From Lujinxingia vulgaris (GTDB lineage Bacteria > Myxococcota_A > Bradymonadia > Bradymonadales > Bradymonadaceae): a stretch of 64,000 nucleotides of DNA. Each line of letters starts with the position of its first letter. Position 1 is the first letter of the stretch. The translations under genes and the position numbers were made by a program. Shown here in pieces: positions 52,660 through 61,456 of the stretch. The notes below the pieces were generated by a model, which did not search any database, was not told the origin of the DNA, and saw only the letters and a list, made by a program, of their open reading frames with translations. The DNA lies in assembly GCF_007997005.1 (NCBI RefSeq), contig NZ_VOSL01000006.1, positions 1-64,000 of the forward strand. Direction: 5' to 3'.

Positions 52660-53436
52660 ATGAGCGCTGCGCCTTTTGAAACCCCTGAACCACCCCGCGT
52701 CAGCCGCCCGGTGATGAAACTTGTGGAGCGCGCTTTGCGCGACTTCTCGCTGGTGGAGCCCGGCGATCATGTGGCCGTGGGCATCTCCGGGGGCAAAGAC
52801 TCCCTCCTGCTGGCGGCGGCGATGCTGGAGCTTGCTGCCCGCGAAGATATGGGCTTTGAGGTCACCCTGATTCACCTCGATCAGAACCAGCCCGGCTTTG
52901 ACCGCGATGGCCTTAACGCGGCGATGGCGCGCCTGGGCGCGCCGCTTGAGGTGATCGACCGCGACACCCACTCGGTGGTGCAGAAGATGCTCAAGCCGGG
53001 GCAGATCCCGTGTGCCATTTGCGGGCGGATGCGACGCGGCATCCTCAACGCGTACTGCGCCGAGCGCGGGTTTACGAAGCTCGCGATGGGCCATCACCTC
53101 GACGACGCGGTGGAGACCTACTTCTTGAACCTCCTCTTTGGCAGCCGTCTCGATCCGCTCAAGCCCGCCACCCCGGCGTCGACGCACCCGGTGACCACGA
53201 TTCGGCCACTGATTCTGGTAGAAGAGCGTAAGATCGAGGCCTGGGTCGATGAGGTCGGCCTGATGCCCGTAGCCTGCCCGGTGTGCGACAGCTTCCCGCA
53301 GTCGAGCCGCCGCGATGTGAAGACCTTCTGGCAGGGCTTCTCGGAGCTGGCCCACCGGGATGTGTACGCCTCGGTGCGCGAGGCGCTCTACGGCGATCCG
53401 GCGGTCTTTGTCGAAGAGGCTCGAGAGCAGGGTTGA
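52660..53436 (+). CDS. ttcA: TtcA-type tRNA 2-thiocytidine synthetase
   Basis: A 258-residue PP-loop ATPase that puts sulfur on C32 of tRNA. The P-loop is SGGKDS (43-48); cluster cysteines include Cys118 and Cys121 in CAICGRMRRG, with a further CPVCDSFPQ pair later, fitting the Fe-S cluster of TtcA. GHHLDDAVETYFLNLLFG is the family hallmark. ATG 52660 is preferred to ATG 52627. A terminator follows. Confidence 0.93.
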   Translation: MSAAPFETPEPPRVSRPVMKLVERALRDFSLVEPGDHVAVGISGGKDSLLLAAAMLELAAREDMGFEVTLIHLDQNQPGFDRDGLNAAMARLGAPLEVIDRDTHSVVQKMLKPGQIPCAICGRMRRGILNAYCAERGFTKLAMGHHLDDAVETYFLNLLFGSRLDPLKPATPASTHPVTTIRPLILVEERKIEAWVDEVGLMPVACPVCDSFPQSSRRDVKTFWQGFSELAHRDVYASVREALYGDPAVFVEEAREQG

Positions 53437-53441
53437 ACGAT

Positions 53442-53468
53442 AAAACGCCGCAAAGCGCGGCGTTTTTT
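53442..53468. terminator. Intrinsic terminator after ttcA
   Basis: AACGCCGC pairs with GCGGCGTT around AAAGC, with A and T runs on either side; it lies between ttcA and the converging ftsK and can serve both. Confidence 0.88.
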
Positions 53469-53504
53469 CGTTCTCTTGCACGTGCGGCGTCAGGGCAGGG
53501 CGCC

Positions 53505-56300
53505 TCAGTAAGGCGACTGGTCCACAAGCACCTCGCGCGGCTTGTAGCCGTCGGATTCGCCGACGATGCCCTCGATCTCCATGATGTCGACCATCCGGGC
53601 GGCGCGGTTGTAGCCGACGCGTAGTTTGCGCTGGAGCATCGAGATCGAGGCCTGCTTCGACTCCACCACCAGACGCACCGCCTCCTCGTAGAACTCGTCT
53701 TTATCCTCGTCGGCCACCGCGCTTTCATCATCCTCGCCATCGTCGGCCAGGATTGACTCGTCGTAGTTCGGTTCGCCCTGGACCTTGAGGAACTCGACCA
53801 TCTTGTCGATCTCCTTCTCGGAGACGTAGGCGCCGTGGGTACGCTGCAAGAAGCTCGTGCCGGGGGGCACAAAGAGCATGTCACCGTTGCCCAGGAGGTT
53901 CTCGGCGCCGTTGGCGTCGAGGATAACCCGGCTGTCGGTCTTGCTGGTGACGCGCAGCGCCAGGCGAGTCGGGAAGTTGGCCTTGATAAGGCCGGTGATG
54001 ACGTCGGTGGAGGGTCGCTGCGTGGCCAGGATCAGGTGAATGCCGGCGGCGCGGGCTTTCTGCGCCAGGCGCGCCACCGCCGTCTCCACATCTTTGGAGG
54101 CGGTCATCATCAGGTCGGCAAACTCATCGATGATCACGATGATGAAGGGCAGATGTTTATGCTCCGGCTCGCCCTTATGGTCGATGCCTAAGGAGCGCAG
54201 GGCCTCGGAGTCTTCCAGGCCGTTGAGCTGATCGAGCTCGGCCTGCTTGGTGAGTTTTTTGATCTTCTCGTTGTAGCCGGTGACGTTGCGCACGCCCATA
54301 TCGGCCAGCGCCTGGTAGCGGCGCTCCATCTCTTGAACCGTCCAGTTGAGCGCGACGGTGGCCTGTTTGGGGTCGGTCACAACCGGCAGCAGAAGATGCG
54401 GGATGTCGGCGTAGATACTGAACTCGAGCATCTTCGGGTCGACCATGATCATGCGCACATCATCCGGGGTGTGCTTGTAGAGCAGGCTGCACACCATGGT
54501 GTTGACCGCGACCGACTTACCGGCGCCGGTGGCACCGGCGACGAGCAGGTGAGGCATCTTCGCCAGGTCGGCGATGACCGGCCCGCCCTCGGTGTCTTTG
54601 CCCAGCGCCAGCGGCAGCTGCATTTTCTTGTTATCGGCAAAGGCCTCATCGGCGATGATCTCTTTGAGGTAGACCATCTCGCGGGAGGGGTTGGGCACCT
54701 CGATGCCGACGACGCCCTTGCCGGGGATGGGCGCCACGATACGCACGCTGTGGGCCGCCAGCGCCATGGCCAGATCATCGGAGAGGTTGGCGATCTTCGA
54801 GAGCTTGACGCCCGGTGCCGGGCTGAACTCGAACATCGTGATGACCGGGCCGGGGCAGATCTCCACCACAGTGCCCTCGACCTTGAAGTCGGCCAGAGTC
54901 TTCTCGATCTGCGCGGCCATATCGCGCAGGGCGTCGGAGTCGACGGCGACCTCTTCGCCGCGGTCGAAGTTCAGGAAGCTGATGGGAGGGAGCTCGTAGT
55001 TGCCCTTTTTCTGAGGTTTGAAGAGCAGGCCGCCGTCGTCGTCGCTCTCCAGCAGCTGCTGGCGCTCACGGGCTTTGCGGGTGGCCTCACTCTCGACAAT
55101 CTGCGGGCCGAAGTCGCCTTTGACCGGCGCGCTGGCCTCGCGCTCCGAGCGCATATCGATGACCTGGGTGTCGCTGACCTCGATGGCCTCCTCGGAAGGC
55201 CCGGCCTCATCAAGCCCGGCGATCGGGATCGGCTCGGCTTTGATGTCGGCATCGGTCGCAAGCTCGCCCATCTCCCAGCCCTCGTCATCGGCGACGGGGT
55301 TGGAGGGGGCGTCTTTTTTGTCGTTCTTCTCGGCTTTTTTGCCCTTTTTGTCAGAGGTCTTCTCGACGGGAGCCTCGTCAGCCCTGGTCTCGGACGCGTT
55401 CGAGACGTCGTCGCCGGCGAGCTCGGCGTTGCGAAGGCGCGGGCCAAAGAGGCGTGCCAGGCGGCCGGCGACCTTGCGTTCGACTTCCTCGTCGAGGCTC
55501 TCTTCAAAGTCGTAGCCGCGCGTGGATGTGCCCAGGACGGCGCGCTCGGCTTCCAGGCGCGCTTCTTCGGCGATGGTGAGCTCTTCGCCGGCGAGCAGGC
55601 GGTCGCGCTCTTCCTGGTAGCGTTGTTTGAACTCGCGTCGCACCGCGCGGCGGTGTCGCATCCAGGCCATAAAGCGGTGGATCTGCGCCGCGAACCAGCG
55701 CGCGACCGCGCCGGGGCTTAAGTCGGTCACAAGCACCGCGCCGATCAGAAACGCGCTCCCGGCGAGGATGGCGGTGCCGACGGTTCCCACCGCGCCGCGC
55801 ATCAGCTCACCGCCGAAGGCGCCGATCCAGCCGCCGGGCTCGTGACCGAGCACCAGATAACCGCTCAGCGCCAGGTGCCCGAGCACCGTGCCCGCGAGCA
55901 CGAAGAGCAGCTGCCCGAGGATCTCGCCGGGGCGCGCCTCAATCTCGCGGCCAAGCAGCATCGAGATGCCGAAGTACCAGAGCAGGGCGTTGATGAAGAA
56001 GGCGCCCAGCCCGAAGATCGTCAGCAGCACGTCGCCCACCCACACCCCGAAGGGCCCGATCAGGTTGGTCGGCGCGCCATCACCCCGGACGAGGTCGGCC
56101 GGGTTGAAGCTGGCGATGGAGAGCAAGAGCACCAGGGCTAGCGCCAGGAGCACCACCCCGCTGAGTTCACGCTGCAGCGCAAAGGAGGTGCCGTTAACTC
56201 GGGGGGCCGCTTTGGACGTGCTGCTCTTGGCCTTGCTGCTCGAGGAGCGGGAGGTCGACTTTTTCTTTGAGGATGAGGATGCAGCGCTCTTGGCCGCCAT
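53505..56300 (-). CDS. ftsK: DNA translocase FtsK
   Basis: A 931-residue septal DNA pump that clears the chromosome terminus and helps dimer resolution. A Lys/Ser-rich N-tail is followed by four or so helices near 40-200, a long charged linker (about 200-470) with acidic and Lys-rich runs, then the motor: Walker A GATGAGKSVAVN (Lys595) and Walker B IIVIIDEFADLMMTA. The C-terminal gamma domain (RKLRVGYNRAARMVDIME) reads the orienting DNA signals. ATG 56300 with GGAGG upstream is preferred to an upstream frame that runs to 56405. Confidence 0.96.
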   Translation of the reverse strand: MAAKSAASSSSKKKSTSRSSSSKAKSSTSKAAPRVNGTSFALQRELSGVVLLALALVLLLSIASFNPADLVRGDGAPTNLIGPFGVWVGDVLLTIFGLGAFFINALLWYFGISMLLGREIEARPGEILGQLLFVLAGTVLGHLALSGYLVLGHEPGGWIGAFGGELMRGAVGTVGTAILAGSAFLIGAVLVTDLSPGAVARWFAAQIHRFMAWMRHRRAVRREFKQRYQEERDRLLAGEELTIAEEARLEAERAVLGTSTRGYDFEESLDEEVERKVAGRLARLFGPRLRNAELAGDDVSNASETRADEAPVEKTSDKKGKKAEKNDKKDAPSNPVADDEGWEMGELATDADIKAEPIPIAGLDEAGPSEEAIEVSDTQVIDMRSEREASAPVKGDFGPQIVESEATRKARERQQLLESDDDGGLLFKPQKKGNYELPPISFLNFDRGEEVAVDSDALRDMAAQIEKTLADFKVEGTVVEICPGPVITMFEFSPAPGVKLSKIANLSDDLAMALAAHSVRIVAPIPGKGVVGIEVPNPSREMVYLKEIIADEAFADNKKMQLPLALGKDTEGGPVIADLAKMPHLLVAGATGAGKSVAVNTMVCSLLYKHTPDDVRMIMVDPKMLEFSIYADIPHLLLPVVTDPKQATVALNWTVQEMERRYQALADMGVRNVTGYNEKIKKLTKQAELDQLNGLEDSEALRSLGIDHKGEPEHKHLPFIIVIIDEFADLMMTASKDVETAVARLAQKARAAGIHLILATQRPSTDVITGLIKANFPTRLALRVTSKTDSRVILDANGAENLLGNGDMLFVPPGTSFLQRTHGAYVSEKEIDKMVEFLKVQGEPNYDESILADDGEDDESAVADEDKDEFYEEAVRLVVESKQASISMLQRKLRVGYNRAARMVDIMEIEGIVGESDGYKPREVLVDQSPY

Positions 56301-56866
56301 GACTGCCCTCCGTGGCAATGCATTGGGGGTCGCAAGGCTTGCGTGTGCGCCGTGTGGGGCTGGCGAGTTGCGCGCTTCCGTGCGCGTGACTCGCACCCGT
56401 ACCATCTAAAGGGCGCGCAAGTCTGCGAGACGATTCCACGCGCAACCTACCACGGCGAACGCAGGCTGCAAGTTTTCCATAGGATGGGGCAGGGGGCGGT
56501 CCCGGGGAAAAGCGGCGGTGGAGGAGGTCTGCGGGAAGAAGGTGGTGGGGCCCCACGTTGAAGGGCCAGCGCGGAGAGGGGAGTGGGGCTTGATATTTCG
56601 CGCAGAGCCGCTATAGAGTCCGCCGGCGCTCGCCGGAGCGACGCAGGCGCCGCGTCGTTTTCTCTGAGCATCTGGTGAGGCGTTCACACCCGTGAAGGCC
56701 TGGCCGCTGCCTCCCGGTCCGGGAGGTGGTTTCGTATGCCGTATCCCGAAGATCGTCGGGGCGTGGCAAAAAACTTCGTCAACCGACGTGACAGGCGCTC
56801 CGAAATGGGGTAGGCGCTACGCGCAAATCGCGCCAGCCCGTCGTCTCAACATAACCGAGTAGGATC
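56301..56866. other. Gene-free region between ftsK and fusA
   Basis: This 566-nt divergent region shows no credible gene. It holds a candidate fusA promoter (56590-56617) and, near 56715-56735, a leader hairpin CCTCCCGG/CCGGGAGG. No other structure was found. Confidence 0.55.
56590..56617 (+). promoter_or_regulatory. Candidate sigma-70 promoter of fusA
   Basis: TTGATA (56590-56595), a 16-nt spacer and TATAGA (56612-56617). It would give a leader of about 245 nt before fusA. Confidence 0.5.
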
Positions 56867-58954
56867 ATGGACCTGAACAAACTTCGTAACATCGGGATCT
56901 CCGCCCACATCGACTCCGGTAAGACCACGCTCACCGAGCGTATCTTGTTCTACACCGGCCAGATTCACGCCATCCACGACGTCCGCGGCAAAGACGGCGT
57001 CGGTGCCAAGATGGACTCCATGGATCTGGAGCGCGAAAAAGGCATCACGATCCAGTCGGCGGCGACCTACTGCAAGTGGGGCGAGAACGCCATCAACATC
57101 ATTGACACCCCGGGCCACGTCGACTTCACGATCGAAGTTGAGCGCGCCCTTCGTGTTCTCGACGGCGCCATCCTGGTGCTCTGCTCGGTTGCCGGCGTGC
57201 AGTCGCAGTCGATCACCGTCGACCGTCAGATGCGCCGCTACAACGTCCCGCGCATGGCGTTCATCAACAAGTGCGACCGCTCCGGCGCCGACCCCTTCTC
57301 GGTGACCGAGCAGTTGCGTGACCAGCTCAAGCATAACGCCGTGCTGATGCAGTACCCGATCGGTCTGGAAGACAAGCACGTCGGTGCGGTCGACCTTCTG
57401 ACCCGTAAGGCGCACTACTTCGAAGGCGACAACGGTGAGATCATCCGCACCGAAGAGGTTCCCGCCGAGATCAAGGACGAGGTCGAGAAGTACCGCGCCA
57501 AGCTCGTGGAAGCGCTGGCTGACCTCGACGACGAGATCGCCATGGCGTACCTCGAAGGCGAGCCTGTGACCGCTGAGATGCTCGTGCCGGCGATTCGCAA
57601 GGCCACCATCTCGCGTACCCTGACCCCGGTCTTCATGGGTTCGGCGTACAAGAACAAGGGTGTTCAGCTTCTGCTCGACGCGGTGGTCAGCTACCTGCCC
57701 AGCCCGCTGGAGATGCCCTACCACGCGCTCTCGATGGACGAAGAAGAGAGCAAGGTCGATCTCGAGCCGGTGCCCGAGAAGCCGCTTGTTATGCTCGCGT
57801 TCAAACTGGAAGACGGTCGCTACGGTCAGCTGACCTACTGCCGCATCTACCAGGGCCGCCTGAACAAGGGCGACTTCATCTACAACATGAGCAACCAGAA
57901 CAAGCATAAGGTCGGTCGTCTGGTGCGCATGCACTCCGATGAGATGCACGACATCGACACGGCGGTTGCCGGCGACATCGTGGCGCTCTTCGGCATCGAC
58001 TGCGCCTCGGGTGATACCTTCACCGACGGCAACATTGAGGTGACCATGACCTCGATTCACGTGCCCGACCCGGTGATCACCTTCGCCGTGGAGCCCAAGA
58101 AGAAGGACGGCCTTCAGAACTTCTCCAAGGCGCTCAACCGCTTCTCCAAGGAAGACCCGACCTTCCGCGTCTCGCGTGACGAGGAGAGCGGCCAGACCAT
58201 CATCGGTGGTATGGGTGAGCTTCACCTGGAGGTTTACATCGAGCGTATTCGTCGTGAGTACGGCGTCGACGTTGAGGTGGGTCAGCCGCAGGTTGCCTAC
58301 CGCGAGACGGTCACCACGCAGGCCGACTTCGATTACACTCACAAGAAGCAGACGGGTGGTTCGGGTCAGTACGCGCGCGTCGTGGGTTGGCTTGCGCCGG
58401 CCGATGAGGGTGAGCACTACCAGTTCATCAACAACATCACCGGTGGTGTGATCCCCAAAGAGTACCAGCCCTCCTGTGATAAGGGCTTCCAGGACCAGAT
58501 GGACGAAGGTGGTCTCATCGGCTTCCCGGTGGTCAACGTCAAAGCGGCGATCATCGATGGTAACTCCCACGCGGTTGACTCCTCCGATATGGCCTTCCGC
58601 CTGGCTTCGCGTGCGGCTTTCCGCGACGCGTACAAGCGCGCCAACCCGGTCATTCTCGAGCCGATCATGAAGGTTGAGGTCGAGAGCCCCGAGGAGTTCA
58701 GCGGGGCGGTGCTCGGCGGTCTGAACAAGCGCCGCGGCATGATCACCGGCTCGCGTACCCGTCAGGGCTACGCGGTGGTGATGGCTGAGGTGCCGCTCAG
58801 CGAGATGTTTGGCTACTCCAACGACCTGCGCAGCTCGACCCAGGGCAAGGCGGAGTTCTCCATGGAGTTCGCCAAGTACGCTCCGGTGCCGCGTTCGGTC
58901 CAGGAAGACCTGATCAAGGAGTACCAGGCCAAGCGCGCGGCGGAGAACAGCTAA
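56867..58954 (+). CDS. fusA: Elongation factor G, spd/mitochondrial type
   Basis: A 695-residue translational GTPase. The G domain has [39 protein letters not shown] and [11 protein letters not shown]. The SGKTTLTER start and the [20 protein letters not shown] switch region match mitochondrial EF-G1 and the spd EF-G1 group of spirochaetes, planctomycetes and some deltaproteobacteria, rather than common bacterial EF-G (AGKTTTTER, MDWMEQEQERG). The gene is alone, not with rpsL, rpsG and tuf. The spd1 type specialises in translocation and is usually paired with a second EF-G for ribosome recycling; that second copy is not in this window. Confidence 0.95.
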   Translation: MDLNKLRNIGISAHIDSGKTTLTERILFYTGQIHAIHDVRGKDGVGAKMDSMDLEREKGITIQSAATYCKWGENAINIIDTPGHVDFTIEVERALRVLDGAILVLCSVAGVQSQSITVDRQMRRYNVPRMAFINKCDRSGADPFSVTEQLRDQLKHNAVLMQYPIGLEDKHVGAVDLLTRKAHYFEGDNGEIIRTEEVPAEIKDEVEKYRAKLVEALADLDDEIAMAYLEGEPVTAEMLVPAIRKATISRTLTPVFMGSAYKNKGVQLLLDAVVSYLPSPLEMPYHALSMDEEESKVDLEPVPEKPLVMLAFKLEDGRYGQLTYCRIYQGRLNKGDFIYNMSNQNKHKVGRLVRMHSDEMHDIDTAVAGDIVALFGIDCASGDTFTDGNIEVTMTSIHVPDPVITFAVEPKKKDGLQNFSKALNRFSKEDPTFRVSRDEESGQTIIGGMGELHLEVYIERIRREYGVDVEVGQPQVAYRETVTTQADFDYTHKKQTGGSGQYARVVGWLAPADEGEHYQFINNITGGVIPKEYQPSCDKGFQDQMDEGGLIGFPVVNVKAAIIDGNSHAVDSSDMAFRLASRAAFRDAYKRANPVILEPIMKVEVESPEEFSGAVLGGLNKRRGMITGSRTRQGYAVVMAEVPLSEMFGYSNDLRSSTQGKAEFSMEFAKYAPVPRSVQEDLIKEYQAKRAAENS

Positions 58955-58985
58955 GCCAGATGGTCCTGAGTACTGAGCAATAAGA

Positions 58986-59027
58986 GGCGGCGCTCCCCGG
59001 AGAACATCCGGGGAGCGCTGCTTTTTT
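58986..59027 (+). terminator. Intrinsic terminator after fusA
   Basis: GCGGCGCTCCCCGG pairs with CCGGGGAGCGCTGC (one mismatched turn) and six T residues follow. It lies 32 nt after the fusA stop. Confidence 0.92.
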
Positions 59028-59092
59028 ATGCGCGCGTTTCACGCGTGTGTTCATTCACCCCGACACGCCTGTGACGGCGTGGGAGCTTTGAG

Positions 59093-59656
59093 ATGACTGT
59101 GAACATCATGGGGTTTGCCGCCTCGCTGCGGCAGAACTCCCATAACGGAAAGCTCTTCGATGTGGCCGCCGACCTGCTTGACGCGATGGAGGGCGTGGCG
59201 GTGGACCGGCGGACCTTCGCCGAGTTCGAGATGCCCCTTTATAATCAGGACCTCCAGGAGCAGGGCTTCCCCGAGGGGGCCGAGCGCCTGAAGGCGGCGG
59301 TGGAGGCGGCCGACGCGCTGCTGATCGTCACGCCGGAGTACAACTACTCGATCCCGGGTAATCTCAAGAATGCGCTGGACTGGCTCTCGCGCTACCGTCC
59401 CGGGCCGCTTCGTGATAAGCCCTTGCTTCTGATGAGTGCGTCTCCTTCGATGATCGGCGGCAACCGCGGTCTGTGGCAGACCCGTATCCCGCTGGAGTCG
59501 ATGGGGGCGGTGGTCTCACCGCGGATGTTCGGGCTCTCGATGGCCCACCAGGCGTTTGAGGATGATGGCAGCCTCAAGAGCGCTGAATTGAATGAGCAGC
59601 TTGATGGTTTGCTCGCTGATTTCGTTGAATTTGCCAGAGCGTTAACGCGCCGTTGA
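59093..59656 (+). CDS. NAD(P)H-dependent FMN reductase family protein
   Basis: A 187-residue flavodoxin-fold protein. The FMN phosphate loop reads GFAASLRQNSHNGKLFDVA, the isoalloxazine loop PEYNYSIPGNLKNALDWLSR, and the third loop SASPSMIGGNRGLWQ. This group reduces flavins, quinones, azo dyes or chromate using NAD(P)H. The physiological substrate is unknown. It starts 66 nt after the fusA terminator and ends 19 nt before the CBS protein gene. Confidence 0.9.
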   Translation: MTVNIMGFAASLRQNSHNGKLFDVAADLLDAMEGVAVDRRTFAEFEMPLYNQDLQEQGFPEGAERLKAAVEAADALLIVTPEYNYSIPGNLKNALDWLSRYRPGPLRDKPLLLMSASPSMIGGNRGLWQTRIPLESMGAVVSPRMFGLSMAHQAFEDDGSLKSAELNEQLDGLLADFVEFARALTRR

Positions 59657-59675
59657 GCGCGAGGACGATACGTCG

Positions 59676-60803
59676 ATGACATTGCTGATCATTTATGCGC
59701 TATTCGCGCTCGGGACGTCCTTTTTGTGTTCGTTGCTGGAGTCCGTGCTCCTGAGCGTCACACCTTCGTATGTGGCCGCGCTGCGTAACGAAGGTCAGCC
59801 CATTGGCGAGCAGCTCCACCGACTTAAGAGCGATGTGGATCGGCCGCTGGCGGCGATTTTGAGCGTGAACACCATCGCCCACACCGTGGGTGCGGTGGGT
59901 GTGGGCGCTGAAGCGACCAAGATCTGGGGCGAGGGCTATGTCGGGGTGGTCTCGGCGGTGATGACCCTGGCGATTCTCTTTCTGACCGAGATCATCCCGA
60001 AGACCGTCGGTGCGAACTACTGGCGAGGGTTGAGCGGGCCTGTGGCGCGCATTCTTCCGATCCTGATCTTTATCAGCTACCCGCTGGTGGTGATCTCGCA
60101 GCTTTTGATGAAGGTGCTCTCGTCCAAGGAGGCGCAGCCGCAGCTGAGCCGCGAGGAGATGAGCGCGATGACCGAGATCGGCGTCCAGGAGGGCGTGGTC
60201 GATATCGGGGAGTCGATTCTCCTGCAGAACGTGCTGCGCGTGGGCGCGTTGCGGGTGCGCGACATCATGACCCCGCGCACGGTGCTCCTGGCCGTGGAGC
60301 AAGACACGGCGATTGGCGAGTTTTTTGAGACGCATCCCAACCCGGTGTTCTCGCGCATCCCGATTTACCGCGAGAAGGCCGACGAGATTGTGGGCTACGT
60401 CTTGAAAGGCGACCTTCTGCTGGATCTGGCGCGGGATCATGACGCGCGCAAGCTGGTGGAGCATCGCCGCGACATCAAGTTTGTGCCGGAGCACCTCTCG
60501 GTGCGCGAGCTCTTTGAGCTCTTTGTCGCCGAGCAGCACCACATCGCGGTGGTGGTTGATGAGTACGGCGGCATCGCCGGGCTCGTGACCATGGAAGACG
60601 TGGTGGAGACGCTGCTGGGGCTCGAGATCGTCGACGAGTCGGATGTGGAGCAGGATATGCGGGATATGGCGCGCAAGCAGTGGTTGCGTCGCGCCCGGCG
60701 CATGGGCATCTCCACCGAGCAGTTTGAGAGCGTCACCGGCCAGGTCAGCGATGACGCGTCGCCGAGCGCTGAAACCGACGTGAGCGCTCAGGAAGAGAAG
60801 TAA
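59676..60803 (+). CDS. CNNM/CorC-type transporter with CBS pair, short C-terminus
   Basis: A 375-residue membrane protein. The N-terminal half is a CNNM (DUF21) transmembrane domain with three to four helices (IIYALFALGTSFLCSLLESV, ILSVNTIAHTVGAVGVGAEA, LAILFLTEIIPKTVGANYWR). A CBS pair follows (VRDIMTPRTVLLAVEQDTA and HIAVVVDEYGGIAGLVTMED). The usual CorC_HlyC domain after the CBS pair is absent: the last 55 residues are polar and low-complexity. The family moves Mg or Co; the substrate here is inference. Confidence 0.88.
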   Translation: MTLLIIYALFALGTSFLCSLLESVLLSVTPSYVAALRNEGQPIGEQLHRLKSDVDRPLAAILSVNTIAHTVGAVGVGAEATKIWGEGYVGVVSAVMTLAILFLTEIIPKTVGANYWRGLSGPVARILPILIFISYPLVVISQLLMKVLSSKEAQPQLSREEMSAMTEIGVQEGVVDIGESILLQNVLRVGALRVRDIMTPRTVLLAVEQDTAIGEFFETHPNPVFSRIPIYREKADEIVGYVLKGDLLLDLARDHDARKLVEHRRDIKFVPEHLSVRELFELFVAEQHHIAVVVDEYGGIAGLVTMEDVVETLLGLEIVDESDVEQDMRDMARKQWLRRARRMGISTEQFESVTGQVSDDASPSAETDVSAQEEK

Positions 60804-60851
60804 GCGCTCGAAGTCCTCGCCACGGCGCTGTGTCTTCGCCGGCAGTGGAAA

Positions 60852-60889
60852 GGCCCTGCAGGCTCCCCGGTGAGCCGCAGGGTCTTTTT
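60852..60889 (+). terminator. Intrinsic terminator after the CBS transporter
   Basis: GGCCCTGC pairs with GCAGGGTC, with a second stem GGCTC/GAGCC inside, and five T residues follow. Confidence 0.85.
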
Positions 60890-61035
60890 GATCGGGGGCG
60901 TCGTGCTCAGGGGCGCCCCGTCGAGGGTGTGCCGGGGGTGAGTCGAGGCCGAGGGGAGCGCGGCGTCCAGTCGGAGGCCGGAGTGGCAAGGGCCGTGGCC
61001 GTGACGCGAGACCAGGCAACTCCGGTCAGCGAGGC

Positions 61036-61353
61036 TTTTTCGAGGTGACGCGGGGGGAGCGACGGTGTTCGGTCGGTGTTCGTCGACGCGACGCGGGGCC
61101 ATGGTGACCCATCAGGGCGTGTTCGTCGCGGTAACGAAGAGGGCCCGAAGGTGTTGGGAGGGGCTTCGTCGAGGTGACGAAGGGCTTGAATTACCCATAA
61201 GGGGGTATTCGTAGCGGTGACGAAGGGGGGCCGAAGGCGTTGGGAGGGGGGTCGTCGAGGTGACGAAGGGCTTGAATGACCCATAAGGGGGCGTTCGTAG
61301 CGGTGACGAAGGGGGGCCGAACGTGTTGGAAGGGGGTTCGTCGCGTTGACGTT
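61036..61353. repeat. Array of 17-bp inverted-repeat motifs at exact 43-bp spacing
   Basis: Eight copies of a motif near TTCGTCGAGGTGACGAA (arms TTCGTC and GACGAA) start at 61036, 61079, 61122, 61165, 61208, 61251, 61294 and 61337, exactly 43 bp apart. The interstitial 26-bp segments alternate between two types, so the full unit is 86 bp. Copies at the left are more degraded, with a possible ninth near 60992. The 86-bp unit is not a whole number of codons, so it is not a coding repeat. Spacers are conserved, so it is not a CRISPR. It lies between the convergent CBS transporter and barrel genes. Confidence 0.9.
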
Positions 61354-61364
61354 CGGCGCGTACA

Positions 61365-61400
61365 AAAAATCCCCGGCCGCATTCGCGGCCGGGGATTTTT
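61365..61400. terminator. Bidirectional intrinsic terminator
   Basis: AAAAATCCCCGGCCGC pairs with GCGGCCGGGGATTTTT around ATTC. It lies 57 nt beyond the stop of the minus-strand barrel gene and just after the 43-bp array. Confidence 0.93.
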
Positions 61401-61456
61401 ATGGCGTGATGCTTAATGCAGGTCAGACGTCAGGACGTGGGACCTGCGTCGAACAC

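Noticed and set aside
61036-61353. CRISPR array
   Set aside because: The repeated motif is only 17 bp, and the segments between alternate between two conserved types instead of being unique spacers; no cas genes lie nearby.
60907-61365. A repeat-containing minus-strand protein in the 43-bp array
   Set aside because: The unit is 86 bp, so the frame changes at each copy. The same peptide phrases turn up in different frames, which marks a noncoding repeat.
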